A stretch of DNA of 64,000 bases. Source: Streptomyces sp. PT12. Its GTDB lineage: Bacteria > Actinomycetota > Actinomycetes > Streptomycetales > Streptomycetaceae. Below the pieces are notes generated by a model, which was not told the origin of the DNA, ran no database searches, and saw nothing but the letters and a program-made list of their open reading frames with translations. The position numbers and the translations under genes are program-made. The stretch spans positions 115,032-179,031 of the forward strand of contig NZ_QEST01000236.1 of NCBI RefSeq assembly GCF_003311645.1, in the 5' to 3' direction. This document shows, piece by piece, positions 26,841 through 36,838 of this stretch. How positions within the stretch are numbered: the first letter of the stretch is position 1; each line of letters starts with the position of its first letter.

Positions 26841-27917
26841 ATGCTGGACCGGATGCGCCGACGGCGGCCCGACGAGGGCCTGACCATGCGCGTGCTCACC
26901 GTGGTCCAGGACATAGACACCGACCTGCGCGACGGCCTCGGCGGCCGGGGCGCGCCCGCGGCCGCCCGGCGGCTGCGTCGGCTGCTGGCCGCCGAGGCCG
27001 TGGTGCTCGCAGGGCTCGACGGGACCGTCGCCGTCGCGGGCCCCGACCCCGACCCCGACGAGCTGGCCGCGCTCCTCGCCCAGACCTATGAGAACGGCAC
27101 CCCCGCCCACCGCCCGCCCTGGTCCGCCGTCCCGCTGATCGTCGCGGGCGAGCTGTCGGGCGCGCTCGCCGTCCGCGAGGGCGCCGAGGCCGAGCTCGCC
27201 GCCCTCGGCACGCTGGTGTCCCGCTCGCTCGACCACGCCGCGCTGCGCCGGGCCAGGGGCCGCATCGCCCAGGCCGAGCTGCGGACGCTGCGCGCCCAGA
27301 TCTCCCCGCACTTCCTGCACAACGCGCTCTCCGTCATCGGCGCCCGCATCCGCACCGACCCCGCCCGCGCCCGCACGCTGCTCAACGACTTCGCCGACTA
27401 TCTGCGCTACAGCTTCTCCGTCCAGGGCGACTACGCCACCGTCGCCGACGAACTCCAGGCGATCCAGACCTACTTGGAGCTGCAACGCGCCCGCTTCGAC
27501 GACCGTATGGAGCTCTCGGTGCGCATGGCCCCCGAGATCCTTCCGGTCGCCATCCCCTTCCTCGTCATCCAGCCGATCGTGGAGAATGCCGTACGACACG
27601 GCCTCGAACCCAAGCCGGGCCCCGGCTCGATCAGCGTCTCGGGCTTCGGCGAGGGCCCGCTGTGCGTGATCGAGATCGAGGACGACGGGGTCGGCATGGA
27701 GCCGGAGTTCGCCCAGGCCATCCTCGCGGGCTCGGGCGGCCGCCCGGTTCTCTCGCCCGACACGGGCCGCGCGAGCGTCGGCCTCGCCAACGTCGACCAG
27801 CGGCTGCGGACCGTGTACGGCCCCGAGTACGGGCTGGTCATCGAGACGGCCCCCGGCGGCGGCACCAAGGTCGTCATCCGGGTGCCGCGCTTCATGCGGG
27901 GGGTGGTCGCGAATTGA
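26841..27917 (+). CDS. LytS/YehU-type sensor histidine kinase, cytoplasmic
   Basis: A 358-residue kinase. The N-terminal part (about 15-130) looks like a degenerate GAF domain without membrane helices. Then comes the His_kinase box LRAQISPHFLHNAL with phospho-acceptor His157, an N-box IQPIVENAVRHGLEPKPG, a G1 box IEDDGVGM and a C-terminal GGTKVVIRVP. No periplasmic sensor is seen, so it must read a cytoplasmic signal or the membrane symporter encoded downstream. It is coupled to the response regulator, whose TTG start overlaps this stop. Confidence 0.92.
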   Translation: MLDRMRRRRPDEGLTMRVLTVVQDIDTDLRDGLGGRGAPAAARRLRRLLAAEAVVLAGLDGTVAVAGPDPDPDELAALLAQTYENGTPAHRPPWSAVPLIVAGELSGALAVREGAEAELAALGTLVSRSLDHAALRRARGRIAQAELRTLRAQISPHFLHNALSVIGARIRTDPARARTLLNDFADYLRYSFSVQGDYATVADELQAIQTYLELQRARFDDRMELSVRMAPEILPVAIPFLVIQPIVENAVRHGLEPKPGPGSISVSGFGEGPLCVIEIEDDGVGMEPEFAQAILAGSGGRPVLSPDTGRASVGLANVDQRLRTVYGPEYGLVIETAPGGGTKVVIRVPRFMRGVVAN

Positions 27918-28663
27918 CCGGACAGGCGCTGCGCGCGCTCGTCGTGGAGGACGAGGCGTCCACCAGGGAGGAGCTGGCCGACATGCTGGCCGCCTTCCCC
28001 GAGATCCACGCGGTCGCCGAGGCGGACGGCGGCGAGGAGGCCATGCGGCTGCTCGGCACCGAGACGTTCGACGCGGTGTTCCTCGACATCTCCATGCCAG
28101 GGCTCGACGGCATGGCCGTCGCCCGCGTGCTGAGCATGCTCTCCACGCCGCCCGCCATCGTGTTCGTCACCGCGTCCGAACACCACGCGGTCGAGGCGTT
28201 CGGCATCGGCGCCACCGACTACCTGCTCAAGCCCATACGCCACGAGCGCCTGGCGGAAGCCGTCTCGCGCGCCGGCGCGCAGCACCGCCCGAGCGCCGGG
28301 CCGCCGCCCGCGGACGAGCTGTCCGTCGTCCAGATCGAGAGCGGGCGGCACACGCTCTTCGTGCACCGCGACGACATCCAGTTCGCCGAGGCGCACGGCG
28401 ACTACGTCAGGCTGCACACCGCCGACGAGTCCCACCTCATCCGGCTCTCCCTCAGCTACCTGGAGGAGGTCTGGGCCCCCGCGGGCTTCGTGCGCGCCCA
28501 CCGCGGCTACCTCGTCGCCATCCGCTGGGTCCGCGACCTGCGCGTCACCAGCTCGTCGGGGCTGCTCGCCTCGACCCCGGCGGGCGACGTCCCGGTCAGC
28601 AGGCGCCACGCCCGCGCGCTCAAGGAGCGCCTGCTCGCCGCGGTGCGGGACGAGACGAGATGA
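27914..28663 (+). CDS. LytTR family response regulator
   Basis: A 249-residue regulator. The receiver domain starts ALRALVVEDE and has phospho-acceptor Asp58 in FLDISMPGLDG and Lys in LLKPIRH. The LytTR DNA-binding domain (about 140-245) has IQFAEAHGDYVRLHT and FVRAHRGYLV. The start is a TTG at 27914 overlapping the kinase stop (TTGA); no ATG or GTG fits upstream of the receiver. LytS/LytTR pairs of the BtsSR type control carboxylate transporters, matching the SSS symporter two genes on. Confidence 0.92.
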   Translation: MTGQALRALVVEDEASTREELADMLAAFPEIHAVAEADGGEEAMRLLGTETFDAVFLDISMPGLDGMAVARVLSMLSTPPAIVFVTASEHHAVEAFGIGATDYLLKPIRHERLAEAVSRAGAQHRPSAGPPPADELSVVQIESGRHTLFVHRDDIQFAEAHGDYVRLHTADESHLIRLSLSYLEEVWAPAGFVRAHRGYLVAIRWVRDLRVTSSSGLLASTPAGDVPVSRRHARALKERLLAAVRDETR

Positions 28664-28696
28664 CCCGGGAGACACCATGAGGCAGGGGGAGCGCGC

Positions 28697-29155
28697 ATGA
28701 GTGGCCCGCGCCGGGTCAGGGTCACGAGCCCGCAGACCAGGATCGCCCTCTCGCGCGGCCACAGGCCCGCCCAGCACCTGCTGCCCCAGCCCGTCCCCGG
28801 CTCGCCCGACGAGGGCGAACTCGCCCGCGCCCGCGCGGTGTTCCACCGCCAGCGGCGGCTCACCGCGCGCACGCTGTGCCTGCTCGGGCTGCTGCTCTTC
28901 GGCCTGAGCGGGCTGCTCGGCGCCGCCGCGGGGCTCGGCCGCGTCAGCGTCCTTGGCATCCCCGTCTCCTGGCTCCTGCTGATGGCCGCGAGCTACCCCC
29001 TCCTGCTGGTCATCGCCGTGTTCCACGTCCGCGGCGCCGAGCGGATCGAGCGACCGGGACGCCGCGAGAGACCGCAGCGACTCGAGAGACCGCAGCGACT
29101 CGAGAGACCGCAAGGACCCGATAGATCAGGACGACCCGATAGATCAGGACGATGA
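28697..29155 (+). CDS. Small two-helix membrane protein with Arg-rich repeat tail
   Basis: A 152-residue protein with two membrane segments (about 55-76 and 85-106) between a basic N-terminus and a tail made of six-residue units (two RLERPQ-type and two PDRSGR units). The tail is coded by five 18-bp tandem repeats. It sits where DUF485 sits before the other symporter and may be an analogous accessory subunit, but it is not recognisably DUF485. ATG has GGGGAG upstream. The stop overlaps the symporter start (ATGA). Confidence 0.65.
   Translation: MSGPRRVRVTSPQTRIALSRGHRPAQHLLPQPVPGSPDEGELARARAVFHRQRRLTARTLCLLGLLLFGLSGLLGAAAGLGRVSVLGIPVSWLLLMAASYPLLLVIAVFHVRGAERIERPGRRERPQRLERPQRLERPQGPDRSGRPDRSGR
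29063..29152. repeat. 18-bp tandem repeats in coding sequence
   Basis: Five consecutive 18-bp units: three of the CTCGAGAGACCGCAGCGA type (29063-29116) then two identical units beginning CCCGATAGATC (29117-29152). Confidence 0.9.
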
Positions 29156-30615
29156 CGGCGCTGCTTGCGATCGGCCTGCTCTTCGCCGCGAGCATGGCGA
29201 TCGGCGTCTACGGCGTCCGCGCCACCCGTTCGACCACCCCCGACTTCCTGGTCGCCTCCCGCCGCGTCTCGCCCGGCTGGAACGCCATGGCCATCGCGGG
29301 CGAGTACGTCTCCGCCGCCTCCGTCCTCGGCCTCGCCGGGCTCATGCTCAAGAACGGCATCGGCACGCTGTGGTACGCCGTCGGCTTCACCGCGGGCTAT
29401 GTCGCCGTCGCCGCCCTGGTCGCCGGTCCGATGCGCCGCTCCGGCGCGTACACCGTCCCCGACTTCGCCGACTACCGCCTCGGCTCCGAGCGCATCCGCA
29501 AGCTGTGCGCCGTCATCGTGCTGGTCATCATGTGGCTCTATCTCGTGCCGCAGTTCAAGGGCGCGGGCGTCGTGCTCCACCTGGTCAGCGGCACGCCCTA
29601 CTGGGTCGGCGTCGTGCTCGCGGGCGCCGTGGTCACCGCGTCGATCGCCGCGGGCGGCATGCGTTCGGCCACCTATGTGCAGGGCTTCCACTACGTGGTG
29701 AAGCTGCTGTTCATCGCCGTCCCCGCGGTCTTCCTCGTCGCCCACGCCGGGGACGGGGCGCGCACCGAGGCGCTGCGCATGGACGTCTCCGACTGGAGCC
29801 GCCCGCTGCTCGACCTGGAGAGCTCGGGCCAACCCCTGCTCGCCACCTGGTCGGTGCTGCTCGCCACCACCCTGGGCGCGGTCGGGCTGCCGCACGTCGT
29901 CATGCGCTTCCACACCAGCGCGTCGGCGTGGATGGCCCGCAGGGTCGCGGTCGGCGTGATCGTGCTGCTCGGCGTCTTCTACCTCTTCCCCGCCGTCTAC
30001 GGGCTGCTCGGGCGGGTGTTCACGCCCGAGCTCGTCAACGGCGGCGACACGGACACGGTGACGGTGGTGCTCCCTGGCGAGATCGTGCCGGGCACATGGG
30101 GCTCGGTGCTCACCGCGGTGGTGGCGGCCGGGGCGTTCGCGGCGTTCCTCTCCACGTCCTCGGGGCTGCTGATGGCGCTCGCCGGCGGGCTCTCGCACGA
30201 CCTGACCCGCCCCAGCGTGCCGCGCCTGCGGCTCGCGGTGGCCGCGGGCGCGCTCGTCGCCGTGCTGCTGTCGCTGCCCGCGCAGCGCGTGGACATCAAC
30301 GTCGCGGTGGGCTGGGCGTTCGCCGTGGCCGCCTCGACGTTCTGCCCGCTGCTCGTGCTCGGCATCTGGTGGCGCGGCCTCACCCCCGCGGGCGCGGCCG
30401 CGGGGCTCGCGGCCGGGGTGTGCGCGGCGACGGGCTCCGCGCTCGCCTCCGTGCTCACGGACCCCGGCCCCGGCTGGCTCGTCGTGCTGCTCGCCCAACC
30501 CGCGGCCTGGACCGTCCCGCTGGCGTTCGCCGTGATGATCGGCGTCTCGCTGCTCGGCCGCCCGCCCGAGTGGGCCGAACGCGCGGTGCTGCGGCTGCAC
30601 AGCCCGAGCGCGTGA
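29152..30615 (+). CDS. Sodium:solute symporter family transporter
   Basis: A 487-residue SSS protein with about 13 hydrophobic segments. Diagnostic blocks: FLVASRRVSPGWNAMAIAGE, AASVLGLAG, VGLPHVVMRFHTS and FAAFLSTSSGLLMALAGG. It is related to but distinct from 13383-15086 (shorter, no DUF485 partner). In an operon with a LytS/LytTR pair, so it may import pyruvate, acetate or another small acid and be induced by it (inference). Start ATG overlaps the previous stop and lies within the 18-bp repeats. Confidence 0.88.
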   Translation: MTALLAIGLLFAASMAIGVYGVRATRSTTPDFLVASRRVSPGWNAMAIAGEYVSAASVLGLAGLMLKNGIGTLWYAVGFTAGYVAVAALVAGPMRRSGAYTVPDFADYRLGSERIRKLCAVIVLVIMWLYLVPQFKGAGVVLHLVSGTPYWVGVVLAGAVVTASIAAGGMRSATYVQGFHYVVKLLFIAVPAVFLVAHAGDGARTEALRMDVSDWSRPLLDLESSGQPLLATWSVLLATTLGAVGLPHVVMRFHTSASAWMARRVAVGVIVLLGVFYLFPAVYGLLGRVFTPELVNGGDTDTVTVVLPGEIVPGTWGSVLTAVVAAGAFAAFLSTSSGLLMALAGGLSHDLTRPSVPRLRLAVAAGALVAVLLSLPAQRVDINVAVGWAFAVAASTFCPLLVLGIWWRGLTPAGAAAGLAAGVCAATGSALASVLTDPGPGWLVVLLAQPAAWTVPLAFAVMIGVSLLGRPPEWAERAVLRLHSPSA

Positions 30616-30628
30616 GAGCGCCCCCGCG

Positions 30629-30661
30629 CGTCAACGCCGCGCACCGCCCGGCGCGTTGACG
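30629..30661 (+). terminator. Terminator after the second symporter
   Basis: CGTCAACGC / GCGTTGACG, 9-bp perfect stem, 15-nt loop, 13 nt after the stop. Confidence 0.75.
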
Positions 30662-30950
30662 TGACCAACGCCACAGCCTCAGGGCATGGACGGATGGGTC
30701 GGGCGTCCCCTCGGCCCCGGGCCGATTGGCACGCGTGGCGGGCCTTGTGGCACACTGACCAGGTTGCTCGGTTGAGAGTCGATGCCGCGCGCCTCCCGCC
30801 GGGAGGACTGGAAGCGAGTCCCACTGTATTCGTCGCTCCATATACGCCCTGATCAGGGCAGGGGCGGAAATACCGGGATCTTCCGGGAAGCGTGGGCGAC
30901 GTATCGACCAGGCGCCCGGTGGAAGTTCTCCCCCCACTCCTCGCAGAGGA

Positions 30951-30980
30951 AACCTCCTCCAGCCGCTCGGCCGGGAGGTT
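30951..30980 (+). promoter_or_regulatory. Attenuator-like hairpin in the S10 leader
   Basis: AACCTCC / GGAGGTT, 7-bp stem with a 16-nt loop followed by CTTTAG, 120 nt before rpsJ. Confidence 0.45.
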
Positions 30981-31008
30981 CTTTAGCGGTGACCCATGGG
31001 AGCGAGCG

Positions 31009-31033
31009 CGACACGCCCGACCGCGTGGGTCGG
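31009..31033 (+). promoter_or_regulatory. Ribosomal-operon leader element, copy 2
   Basis: 25 nt identical to 8309-8333, with hairpin CCGACC-GCGTG-GGTCGG; it ends 67 nt before the rpsJ start. Confidence 0.7.
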
Positions 31034-31100
31034 CAGGAGCGGGGCTCGGAAGACGCCCGCCGGGGGCCAGGGCGCAAGAGACAGGGATTACGAAGCAGCC

Positions 31101-31409
31101 ATGGCGGGACAGAAGATCCGCATCAGGCTCAAGGCCTACGACCACGAGGTCATCGACAACTCGGCGAAGAAGATCGTCGAGACGGTGACCCGCACGGGTG
31201 CGTCGGTCGCGGGCCCGGTGCCGCTGCCCACAGAGAAGAACGTGTACTGCGTCATCAAGTCGCCGCACAAGTACAAGGACTCGCGCGAGCACTTCGAGAT
31301 GCGCACCCACAAGCGTCTGATCGACATCCTCGACCCGACCCCCAAGACCGTTGACTCGCTGATGCGCCTCGACCTTCCGGCCGGCGTCGACATCGAGATC
31401 AAGCTCTGA
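31101..31409 (+). CDS. rpsJ: 30S ribosomal protein S10
   Basis: A 102-residue protein of the 30S head, also the NusE transcription factor. Begins [16 protein letters not shown] and has [12 protein letters not shown]. The frame is open 35 codons further up to an ATG at 30996, crossing the shared leader element; the standard length favours 31101. First gene of the S10 operon. Confidence 0.98.
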   Translation: MAGQKIRIRLKAYDHEVIDNSAKKIVETVTRTGASVAGPVPLPTEKNVYCVIKSPHKYKDSREHFEMRTHKRLIDILDPTPKTVDSLMRLDLPAGVDIEIKL

Positions 31410-31425
31410 GAGGCGCGGAAGAGAG

Positions 31426-32070
31426 ATGACCAAGCAGATCAAGGGCGTCCTGGGCGAGAAGCTCGGCATGACCCAGGTCTGGGACGACAACAACCGAGTC
31501 GTTCCCGTGACCGTCGTCAAGGCCGGGCCCTGCGTCGTCACCCAGGTGCGCACCAACGACAGGGACGGCTACGAGTCCGTCCAGATCGCGTTCGGCGAGA
31601 TCGACCCCCGCAAGGTGAACAAGCCCCTCAAGGGCCACTTCGCCAAGGCCGATGTCACCCCCCGCCGCCACCTGGTGGAGATCCGGACCGGCGACGCCGC
31701 CGAGTACACGCTCGGCCAGGAAGTCACCGCCGAGGTCTTCGAGTCCGGCGTCCGCGTGGACGTGACCGGCACCAGCAAGGGCAAGGGCACCGCAGGCGTC
31801 ATGAAGCGCCACGGCTTCGGCGGCCTCGGCGCCTCGCACGGCACCCAGCGCAAGCACCGCTCGCCCGGCTCCATCGGCGGCTGCGCCACCCCGGGCCGCG
31901 TGTTCAAGGGCCTGCGCATGGCCGGCCGCATGGGCAACGAGCGCGTCACCACCCAGAACCTGACCGTCCACGCCGTTGACGCGGAGAAGGGCCTGCTGCT
32001 CATCAAGGGCGCGGTCCCCGGCCCCAACGGCGGCCTCGTCCTGGTCCGCACCGCGGCCAAGGGGGCCTGA
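31426..32070 (+). CDS. rplC: 50S ribosomal protein L3
   Basis: A 214-residue protein, [20 protein letters not shown], with the central [21 protein letters not shown] loop reaching the peptidyl transferase centre. Located 16 nt after rpsJ, with GGAAGAGAG as ribosome site. Confidence 0.98.
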   Translation: MTKQIKGVLGEKLGMTQVWDDNNRVVPVTVVKAGPCVVTQVRTNDRDGYESVQIAFGEIDPRKVNKPLKGHFAKADVTPRRHLVEIRTGDAAEYTLGQEVTAEVFESGVRVDVTGTSKGKGTAGVMKRHGFGGLGASHGTQRKHRSPGSIGGCATPGRVFKGLRMAGRMGNERVTTQNLTVHAVDAEKGLLLIKGAVPGPNGGLVLVRTAAKGA

Positions 32071-32078
32071 GTTAAGCC

Positions 32079-32756
32079 ATGAGTACCCCGAAGAACATCG
32101 ACATCCTCTCGCCCGCGGGCGAGAAGGCCGGCACCGTCGAGCTGCCGCCGGAGATCTTCGACGCCAAGGTCAGCGTTCCGCTGATGCACCAGGTCGTCGT
32201 CGCCCAGCTGGCCGCCGCGCGCCAGGGCACCCACAAGACCAAGACCCGTGGCGAGGTCCGCGGCGGCGGCAAGAAGCCGTACCGCCAGAAGGGCACGGGC
32301 CGTGCCCGCCAGGGCTCGGTGCGCGCCCCGCAGTTCACCGGCGGTGGCGTCGTGCACGGTCCCGTGCCGCGCGACTACTCGCAGCGGACCCCCAAGAAGA
32401 TGAAGGCCGCGGCCCTGCGCGGGGCGCTCACCGACCGCGCCCGCCACGACCGCATCCACGTGGTCACCGGCGTCGTGGACGGCGAGATCTCCACGCGCGC
32501 CGCCCGCACGCTGCTCGGCAAGATCAGCGACCGCAAGAAGCTCCTGCTGGTCGCCGAGCGCACCGACGAGACGGCGTGGCGCTCCGCGCGGAACCTTCCG
32601 CAGGTGCACCTCATCGACCCGGGCCAGCTCAACACCTACGACGTCCTCGAGTCCGACGACGTGGTGTTCACCAAGGCCGCCTTCGACCGCTTCGTGGCGG
32701 GCCCGACGGCCGCCGGCGTCGCGCTCGACAAGAAGCCCGAAGGGAGTGACGCCTGA
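32079..32756 (+). CDS. rplD: 50S ribosomal protein L4
   Basis: A 225-residue protein lining the exit tunnel. The extended loop [20 protein letters not shown] is present. In many bacteria L4 represses its own operon; the long leader upstream would be the place. Eight nt after rplC. Confidence 0.98.
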   Translation: MSTPKNIDILSPAGEKAGTVELPPEIFDAKVSVPLMHQVVVAQLAAARQGTHKTKTRGEVRGGGKKPYRQKGTGRARQGSVRAPQFTGGGVVHGPVPRDYSQRTPKKMKAAALRGALTDRARHDRIHVVTGVVDGEISTRAARTLLGKISDRKKLLLVAERTDETAWRSARNLPQVHLIDPGQLNTYDVLESDDVVFTKAAFDRFVAGPTAAGVALDKKPEGSDA

Positions 32757-33094
32757 TGAGTGACGCGCTCACCGCCGCCGACATCTCGAGCAAGCACTTC
32801 CCGGACCACCACGACATCCTGATCAAGCCCGTGGTGTCCGAGAAGAGCTACGCGCTCCTCGACGAGAACAAGTACACGTTCATCGTCGACCCGCGCGCCA
32901 ACAAGACCCAGATCAAGCAGGCCGTCCAGGCGGTCTTCTCGGTCAAGGTCACCTCGGTCCACACCATCAACCGGCAGGGCAAGCGCAAGCGGACCCGCAC
33001 CGGCTACGGCAGGCGCGCCAGCACCAAGCGCGCCATTGTGACCCTCGCCGAGGGCGACAGCATCGACATCTTCGGCGGGCCGATCGCCTCCTAG
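32756..33094 (+). CDS. rplW: 50S ribosomal protein L23
   Basis: A 112-residue protein at the tunnel exit, docking site for trigger factor and SRP. Has [21 protein letters not shown]-like helix (as [12 protein letters not shown]) and [15 protein letters not shown] overlaps the rplD stop by 1 nt (TGATG). Confidence 0.98.
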   Translation: MSDALTAADISSKHFPDHHDILIKPVVSEKSYALLDENKYTFIVDPRANKTQIKQAVQAVFSVKVTSVHTINRQGKRKRTRTGYGRRASTKRAIVTLAEGDSIDIFGGPIAS

Positions 33095-33130
33095 GCGACG
33101 GCCCGTCCGATACCGGACGAGGACACAACA

Positions 33131-33967
33131 ATGGGAATCCGCAAGTACAAGCCGACGACTCCGGGCCGTCGTGGCGCCAGCGTCGCCGACTTCGTCGAGG
33201 TCACGCGGTCCACGCCGGAGAAGTCGCTGGTCCGCCCCCTGCACAGCAAGGGTGGCCGGGACAACGCCGGTCGCGTCGCCGTGCGCCACCAGGGCGGTGG
33301 CCACAAGCGCGCCTACCGCGTGATCGACTTCCGCAGGCACGACAAGGACGGCGTGCCGGCGAAGGTCGCGCACATCGAGTACGACCCGAACCGCACCGCG
33401 CGCATCGCGCTCCTGCACTACGCGGACGGCGAGAAGCGCTACATCATCGCGCCGGCCACCCTCAAGCAGGGCGACCGCGTGGAGAACGGCGCCGGGGCCG
33501 ACATCAAGCCAGGCAACAACCTGCCGCTGCGCAACATCCCGGTGGGTACCGTCATCCACGCCATCGAGCTCCAGCCGGGCGGCGGCGCCAAGTTCGCCCG
33601 CTCCGCGGGCGCCTCGGTGCAGCTGCTCGCCAAGGAGGGCCGCATGGCCCACCTGCGCATGCCCTCGGGCGAGATCCGCCTGGTCGACGTCCGCTGCCGC
33701 GCCACCGTGGGCGAGGTCGGCAACGCCGAGCAGTCGAACATCAACTGGGGCAAGGCTGGCCGGATGCGCTGGAAGGGCGTCCGGCCGAGCGTCCGCGGCG
33801 TCGTGATGAACCCCGTCGACCACCCGCACGGCGGTGGCGAGGGCCGGACCTCGGGTGGTCGCCACCCGGTCTCGCCCTGGGGCAAGAAGGAAGGCCGTAC
33901 GCGCTCGCCGAAGAAGGCGAGCAACAAGTACATCGTCCGCCGCCGCAAGACGAACAAGAAGCGCTAG
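33131..33967 (+). CDS. rplB: 50S ribosomal protein L2
   Basis: A 278-residue protein needed for subunit association and peptidyl transfer. The conserved [18 protein letters not shown] segment carries the functionally important His. 36 nt after rplW. Confidence 0.99.
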   Translation: MGIRKYKPTTPGRRGASVADFVEVTRSTPEKSLVRPLHSKGGRDNAGRVAVRHQGGGHKRAYRVIDFRRHDKDGVPAKVAHIEYDPNRTARIALLHYADGEKRYIIAPATLKQGDRVENGAGADIKPGNNLPLRNIPVGTVIHAIELQPGGGAKFARSAGASVQLLAKEGRMAHLRMPSGEIRLVDVRCRATVGEVGNAEQSNINWGKAGRMRWKGVRPSVRGVVMNPVDHPHGGGEGRTSGGRHPVSPWGKKEGRTRSPKKASNKYIVRRRKTNKKR

Positions 33968-33978
33968 GAGCAGGTGCG

Positions 33979-34260
33979 ATGCCGCGCAGTCTCAAGAAGG
34001 GGCCCTTCGTCGACGACCACCTGATCAAGAAGGTGGACGCGCAGAACGAGTCCGGTTCCAAGAACGTCATCAAGACCTGGTCGCGCCGCTCGATGATCGT
34101 CCCGGCGATGCTGGGCCACACCATCGCGGTGCACGACGGCCGCAAGCATGTCCCGGTGTTCATCAACGAGTCGATGGTCGGCCACAAGCTCGGCGAGTTC
34201 GCGCCGACCCGCACCTTCCGCGGCCACGTGAAGGACGACCGCAAGTCGCGGCGGCGCTGA
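33979..34260 (+). CDS. rpsS: 30S ribosomal protein S19
   Basis: A 93-residue protein, [15 protein letters not shown], with [20 protein letters not shown], part of the A-site finger bridge in the 30S head. 11 nt after rplB. Confidence 0.98.
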   Translation: MPRSLKKGPFVDDHLIKKVDAQNESGSKNVIKTWSRRSMIVPAMLGHTIAVHDGRKHVPVFINESMVGHKLGEFAPTRTFRGHVKDDRKSRRR

Positions 34261-34312
34261 GCGGGGTGTGCAGATCATGACCGACTCCCCGACCGACACC
34301 GAAGGGACAACC

Positions 34313-34660
34313 ATGGAAGCCAGGGCTATCGCGCGGCACATCCGCGTCACGCCCATGAAGGCCCGCCGTGTGGTGGACCTCATCCGGGGCATGGACGCCA
34401 CGGAGGCCCAGGCGGTCCTGCGCTTCGCCCCGCAGGCCGCCAGCGTTCCGGTGGGCAAGGTGCTGGCCAGTGCCATCGCCAACGCGACCCACAACTACAA
34501 CCACCCGGATGTCGACACCCTCTACATCAAGGAGGCGTACGTCGACGAGGGTCCGACCCTGAAGCGGTTCCAGCCGCGAGCCCAGGGCCGCGCCTACCGG
34601 ATCCGCAAGCGGACCAGCCACATCACGGTGGTCGTCAGCAGCAAGGAAGGGACCCGGTAA
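34313..34660 (+). CDS. rplV: 50S ribosomal protein L22
   Basis: A 115-residue protein of the exit tunnel and macrolide region. I start at ATG 34313 (GAAGGGA 5 nt upstream) because [20 protein letters not shown] is the family N-terminus; ATGs at 34277 and 34268 would add residues not seen in L22. C-terminal [14 protein letters not shown]. The stop overlaps rpsC by 1 nt. Confidence 0.96.
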   Translation: MEARAIARHIRVTPMKARRVVDLIRGMDATEAQAVLRFAPQAASVPVGKVLASAIANATHNYNHPDVDTLYIKEAYVDEGPTLKRFQPRAQGRAYRIRKRTSHITVVVSSKEGTR

Positions 34661-35514
34661 TGGGCCAGAAGGTAAACCCGCACGGGTTCCGTCTCGGCGT
34701 CACGACCGACTTCAAGTCGCGCTGGTACGCCGACAAGCTGTACAAGGACTACGTCAAGGAAGACGTCGCCATTCGCCGCATGCTGACGCAGGGCATGGAG
34801 CGTGCGGGCATCTCCAAGGTGGAGATCGAGCGCACCCGTGACCGCGTCCGCGTCGACGTCCACACCGCGAGGCCCGGCATCGTCATCGGCCGCCGCGGCG
34901 CGGAGGCCGACCGGCTCAGGGGCAACCTGGAGAAGCTGACAGGCAAGCAGATCCAGTTCAACATCCTCGAGGTCAAGAACCCCGAGCTTGACGCCCAGTT
35001 GGTGGCCCAGGCGGTCGCCGAGCAGCTGTCGTCCCGCGTCTCGTTCCGGCGTGCCATGCGCAAGTCGATGCAGAGCACGCTCAAGGCCGGCGCCAAGGGC
35101 ATCAAGATCCAGTGTGGCGGCCGCCTCGGCGGCGCCGAGATGTCCCGCTCGGAGTTCTACCGCGAGGGCCGCGTTCCCCTGCACACCCTGCGCGCCAACG
35201 TGGACTACGGCTTCTTCGAGGCCCGCACCACCTTCGGGCGCATCGGCGTCAAGGTCTGGATCTACAAGGGCGACGTCAAGAACATCGCCGAGGTCCGCGC
35301 CGAGAACGCCGCCGCCCGCGCGGGCAACCGCCCGGCGCGCGGTGGCCCCGGCGGCGGCGGCGACCGCCCGGCCCGTGGCCGTGGCGAGCGCGGCGGCCGC
35401 GGCCGCAGGCCGCAGCAGCAGGGCGCGCCCGCCGCCGAGGCTCCCAGGGCCGAGGCCCCCGCCGCCGCCCAGGGCGGCGAGAGCGCGTCCGGAACGTCCG
35501 GAACGGAGAGCTGA
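34660..35514 (+). CDS. rpsC: 30S ribosomal protein S3
   Basis: A 284-residue protein at the mRNA entry channel. KH motif [13 protein letters not shown], then [10 protein letters not shown]. The last 65 residues are an Arg/Gly then Ala/Pro-rich tail typical of streptomycete S3. ATG overlaps the rplV stop (TAATG). Confidence 0.98.
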   Translation: MGQKVNPHGFRLGVTTDFKSRWYADKLYKDYVKEDVAIRRMLTQGMERAGISKVEIERTRDRVRVDVHTARPGIVIGRRGAEADRLRGNLEKLTGKQIQFNILEVKNPELDAQLVAQAVAEQLSSRVSFRRAMRKSMQSTLKAGAKGIKIQCGGRLGGAEMSRSEFYREGRVPLHTLRANVDYGFFEARTTFGRIGVKVWIYKGDVKNIAEVRAENAAARAGNRPARGGPGGGGDRPARGRGERGGRGRRPQQQGAPAAEAPRAEAPAAAQGGESASGTSGTES

Positions 35515-35518
35515 GACC

Positions 35519-35938
35519 ATGCTGATCCCTCGCAAGGTCAAGTACCGCAAGCAGCACCACCCCAAGCGGAGGGGCGCCGCCAAGGGCGGCACCGAGGTCG
35601 CCTTCGGGGAGTACGGCATCCAGGCCGTCACCGGCGCCTATGTGACCAACCGGCAGATCGAGGCCGCGCGTATCTCGATGACCCGGCACATCAAGCGCGG
35701 CGGCAAGGTCTGGATCAACATCTACCCCGACCGCCCGCTGACCAAGAAGCCCGCCGAGACCCGCATGGGCTCGGGCAAGGGCTCCCCGGAGTGGTGGATC
35801 GCGAACGTCAAGCCCGGACGCGTGATGTTCGAGCTCTCCTACCCCAACGAGAAGATCGCTCGTGAGGCGCTCACCCGCGCCGCGCACAAGCTTCCGATGA
35901 AGTGCCGGATCGTCCGGCGCGAGGCAGGTGAGGCGTGA
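35519..35938 (+). CDS. rplP: 50S ribosomal protein L16
   Basis: A 139-residue protein near the A site. [50 protein letters not shown]. Begins 4 nt after rpsC with its ribosome site in the end of that gene. Confidence 0.98.
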   Translation: MLIPRKVKYRKQHHPKRRGAAKGGTEVAFGEYGIQAVTGAYVTNRQIEAARISMTRHIKRGGKVWINIYPDRPLTKKPAETRMGSGKGSPEWWIANVKPGRVMFELSYPNEKIAREALTRAAHKLPMKCRIVRREAGEA

Positions 35939-36183
35939 TGGCAGCCGGTACCAAGGTCACCGAGCTGCGGGAGCTGAACAACGACGAGCTCGTTGTGAAG
36001 CTGCGCGAGGCGAAGGAGGAGCTGTTCAAGCTCCGCTTCCAGGCGGCGACCGGACAGCTGGAGAACAACAGCAGGCTCAAGGCCGCCCGCAAGGACATCG
36101 CCCGGATCTACACCGTGATGCAGGAGCGCGCGCTCGGCATCGAGACGGTGGAGCCCGTCGCCGAGGCGGTGGAGAACGCCTGA
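35938..36183 (+). CDS. rpmC: 50S ribosomal protein L29
   Basis: An 81-residue two-helix protein near the tunnel exit ([18 protein letters not shown]). ATG at 35938 overlaps the rplP stop (TGATG); GTG at 35935 is the alternative. The acidic tail [11 protein letters not shown] is slightly longer than usual. Confidence 0.96.
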   Translation: MAAGTKVTELRELNNDELVVKLREAKEELFKLRFQAATGQLENNSRLKAARKDIARIYTVMQERALGIETVEPVAEAVENA

Positions 36184-36464
36184 TGAGTGAGAAGACTGTG
36201 ACTGAGACGATTGAGCGCGGCCGGCGGAAGACCCGCGAGGGTCTGGTCGTCAGCGACAAGATGGACAAGACCGTCGTCGTCGCTGTCGAGGACCGTGTCA
36301 AGCACGCCCTGTACGGCAAGATCATCCGCCGCACGAGCAAGCTCAAGGCGCACGACGAGCAGAATGCCGCCGGCGTCGGTGACCGCGTTCTTCTGATGGA
36401 GACCCGTCCGCTGTCCGCGACCAAGCGCTGGCGCGTCGTGGAGATTCTGGAGAAGGCGAAGTAA
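36183..36464 (+). CDS. rpsQ: 30S ribosomal protein S17
   Basis: A 93-residue protein binding 16S helix 11. [22 protein letters not shown] and an [11 protein letters not shown] block. ATG overlaps the rpmC stop (TGATG). Confidence 0.98.
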   Translation: MSEKTVTETIERGRRKTREGLVVSDKMDKTVVVAVEDRVKHALYGKIIRRTSKLKAHDEQNAAGVGDRVLLMETRPLSATKRWRVVEILEKAK

Positions 36465-36467
36465 CCA

Positions 36468-36836
36468 ATGATCCAGCAGGAGTCGCGACTGCGCGTCGCC
36501 GACAACACGGGTGCCAAGGAGATCTTGTGCATCCGCGTTCTCGGCGGATCCGGGCGCCGCTACGCGGGCATCGGTGACGTCATCGTGGCCACCGTCAAGG
36601 ACGCGATCCCCGGTGGCAACGTCAAGAAGGGTGATGTCGTCAAGGCCGTCGTCGTGCGCGCCGTGAAGGAGCGCCGGCGCCCCGACGGCTCGTACATCCG
36701 CTTCGACGAGAACGCCGCCGTCATTCTGCGGAACGACGGCGACCCCCGTGGCACCCGCATCTTCGGCCCCGTGGGCCGTGAGCTGCGCGAGAAGAGGTTT
36801 ATGAAGATCATCTCTCTCGCGCCGGAGGTGCTGTGA
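36468..36836 (+). CDS. rplN: 50S ribosomal protein L14
   Basis: A 122-residue protein, [20 protein letters not shown], at the subunit interface. First gene of the spc part of the superoperon, 3 nt after rpsQ with no promoter visible between. Confidence 0.98.
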   Translation: MIQQESRLRVADNTGAKEILCIRVLGGSGRRYAGIGDVIVATVKDAIPGGNVKKGDVVKAVVVRAVKERRRPDGSYIRFDENAAVILRNDGDPRGTRIFGPVGRELREKRFMKIISLAPEVL

Positions 36837-36838
36837 AC

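Larger units (their letters stand above)
30616..31100 (+). promoter_or_regulatory. Long control region and leader of the S10 operon
   Basis: A 485-bp gene-free stretch: terminator (30629-30661), a promoter candidate TTGGCA (30726-30731) and CACACT (30751-30756) with a long 19-bp spacer, an attenuator-like hairpin (30951-30980) and the 25-nt element shared with rpsL (31009-31033). If the promoter is right the leader is about 340 nt, long enough for autoregulation by a ribosomal protein. Confidence 0.5.
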
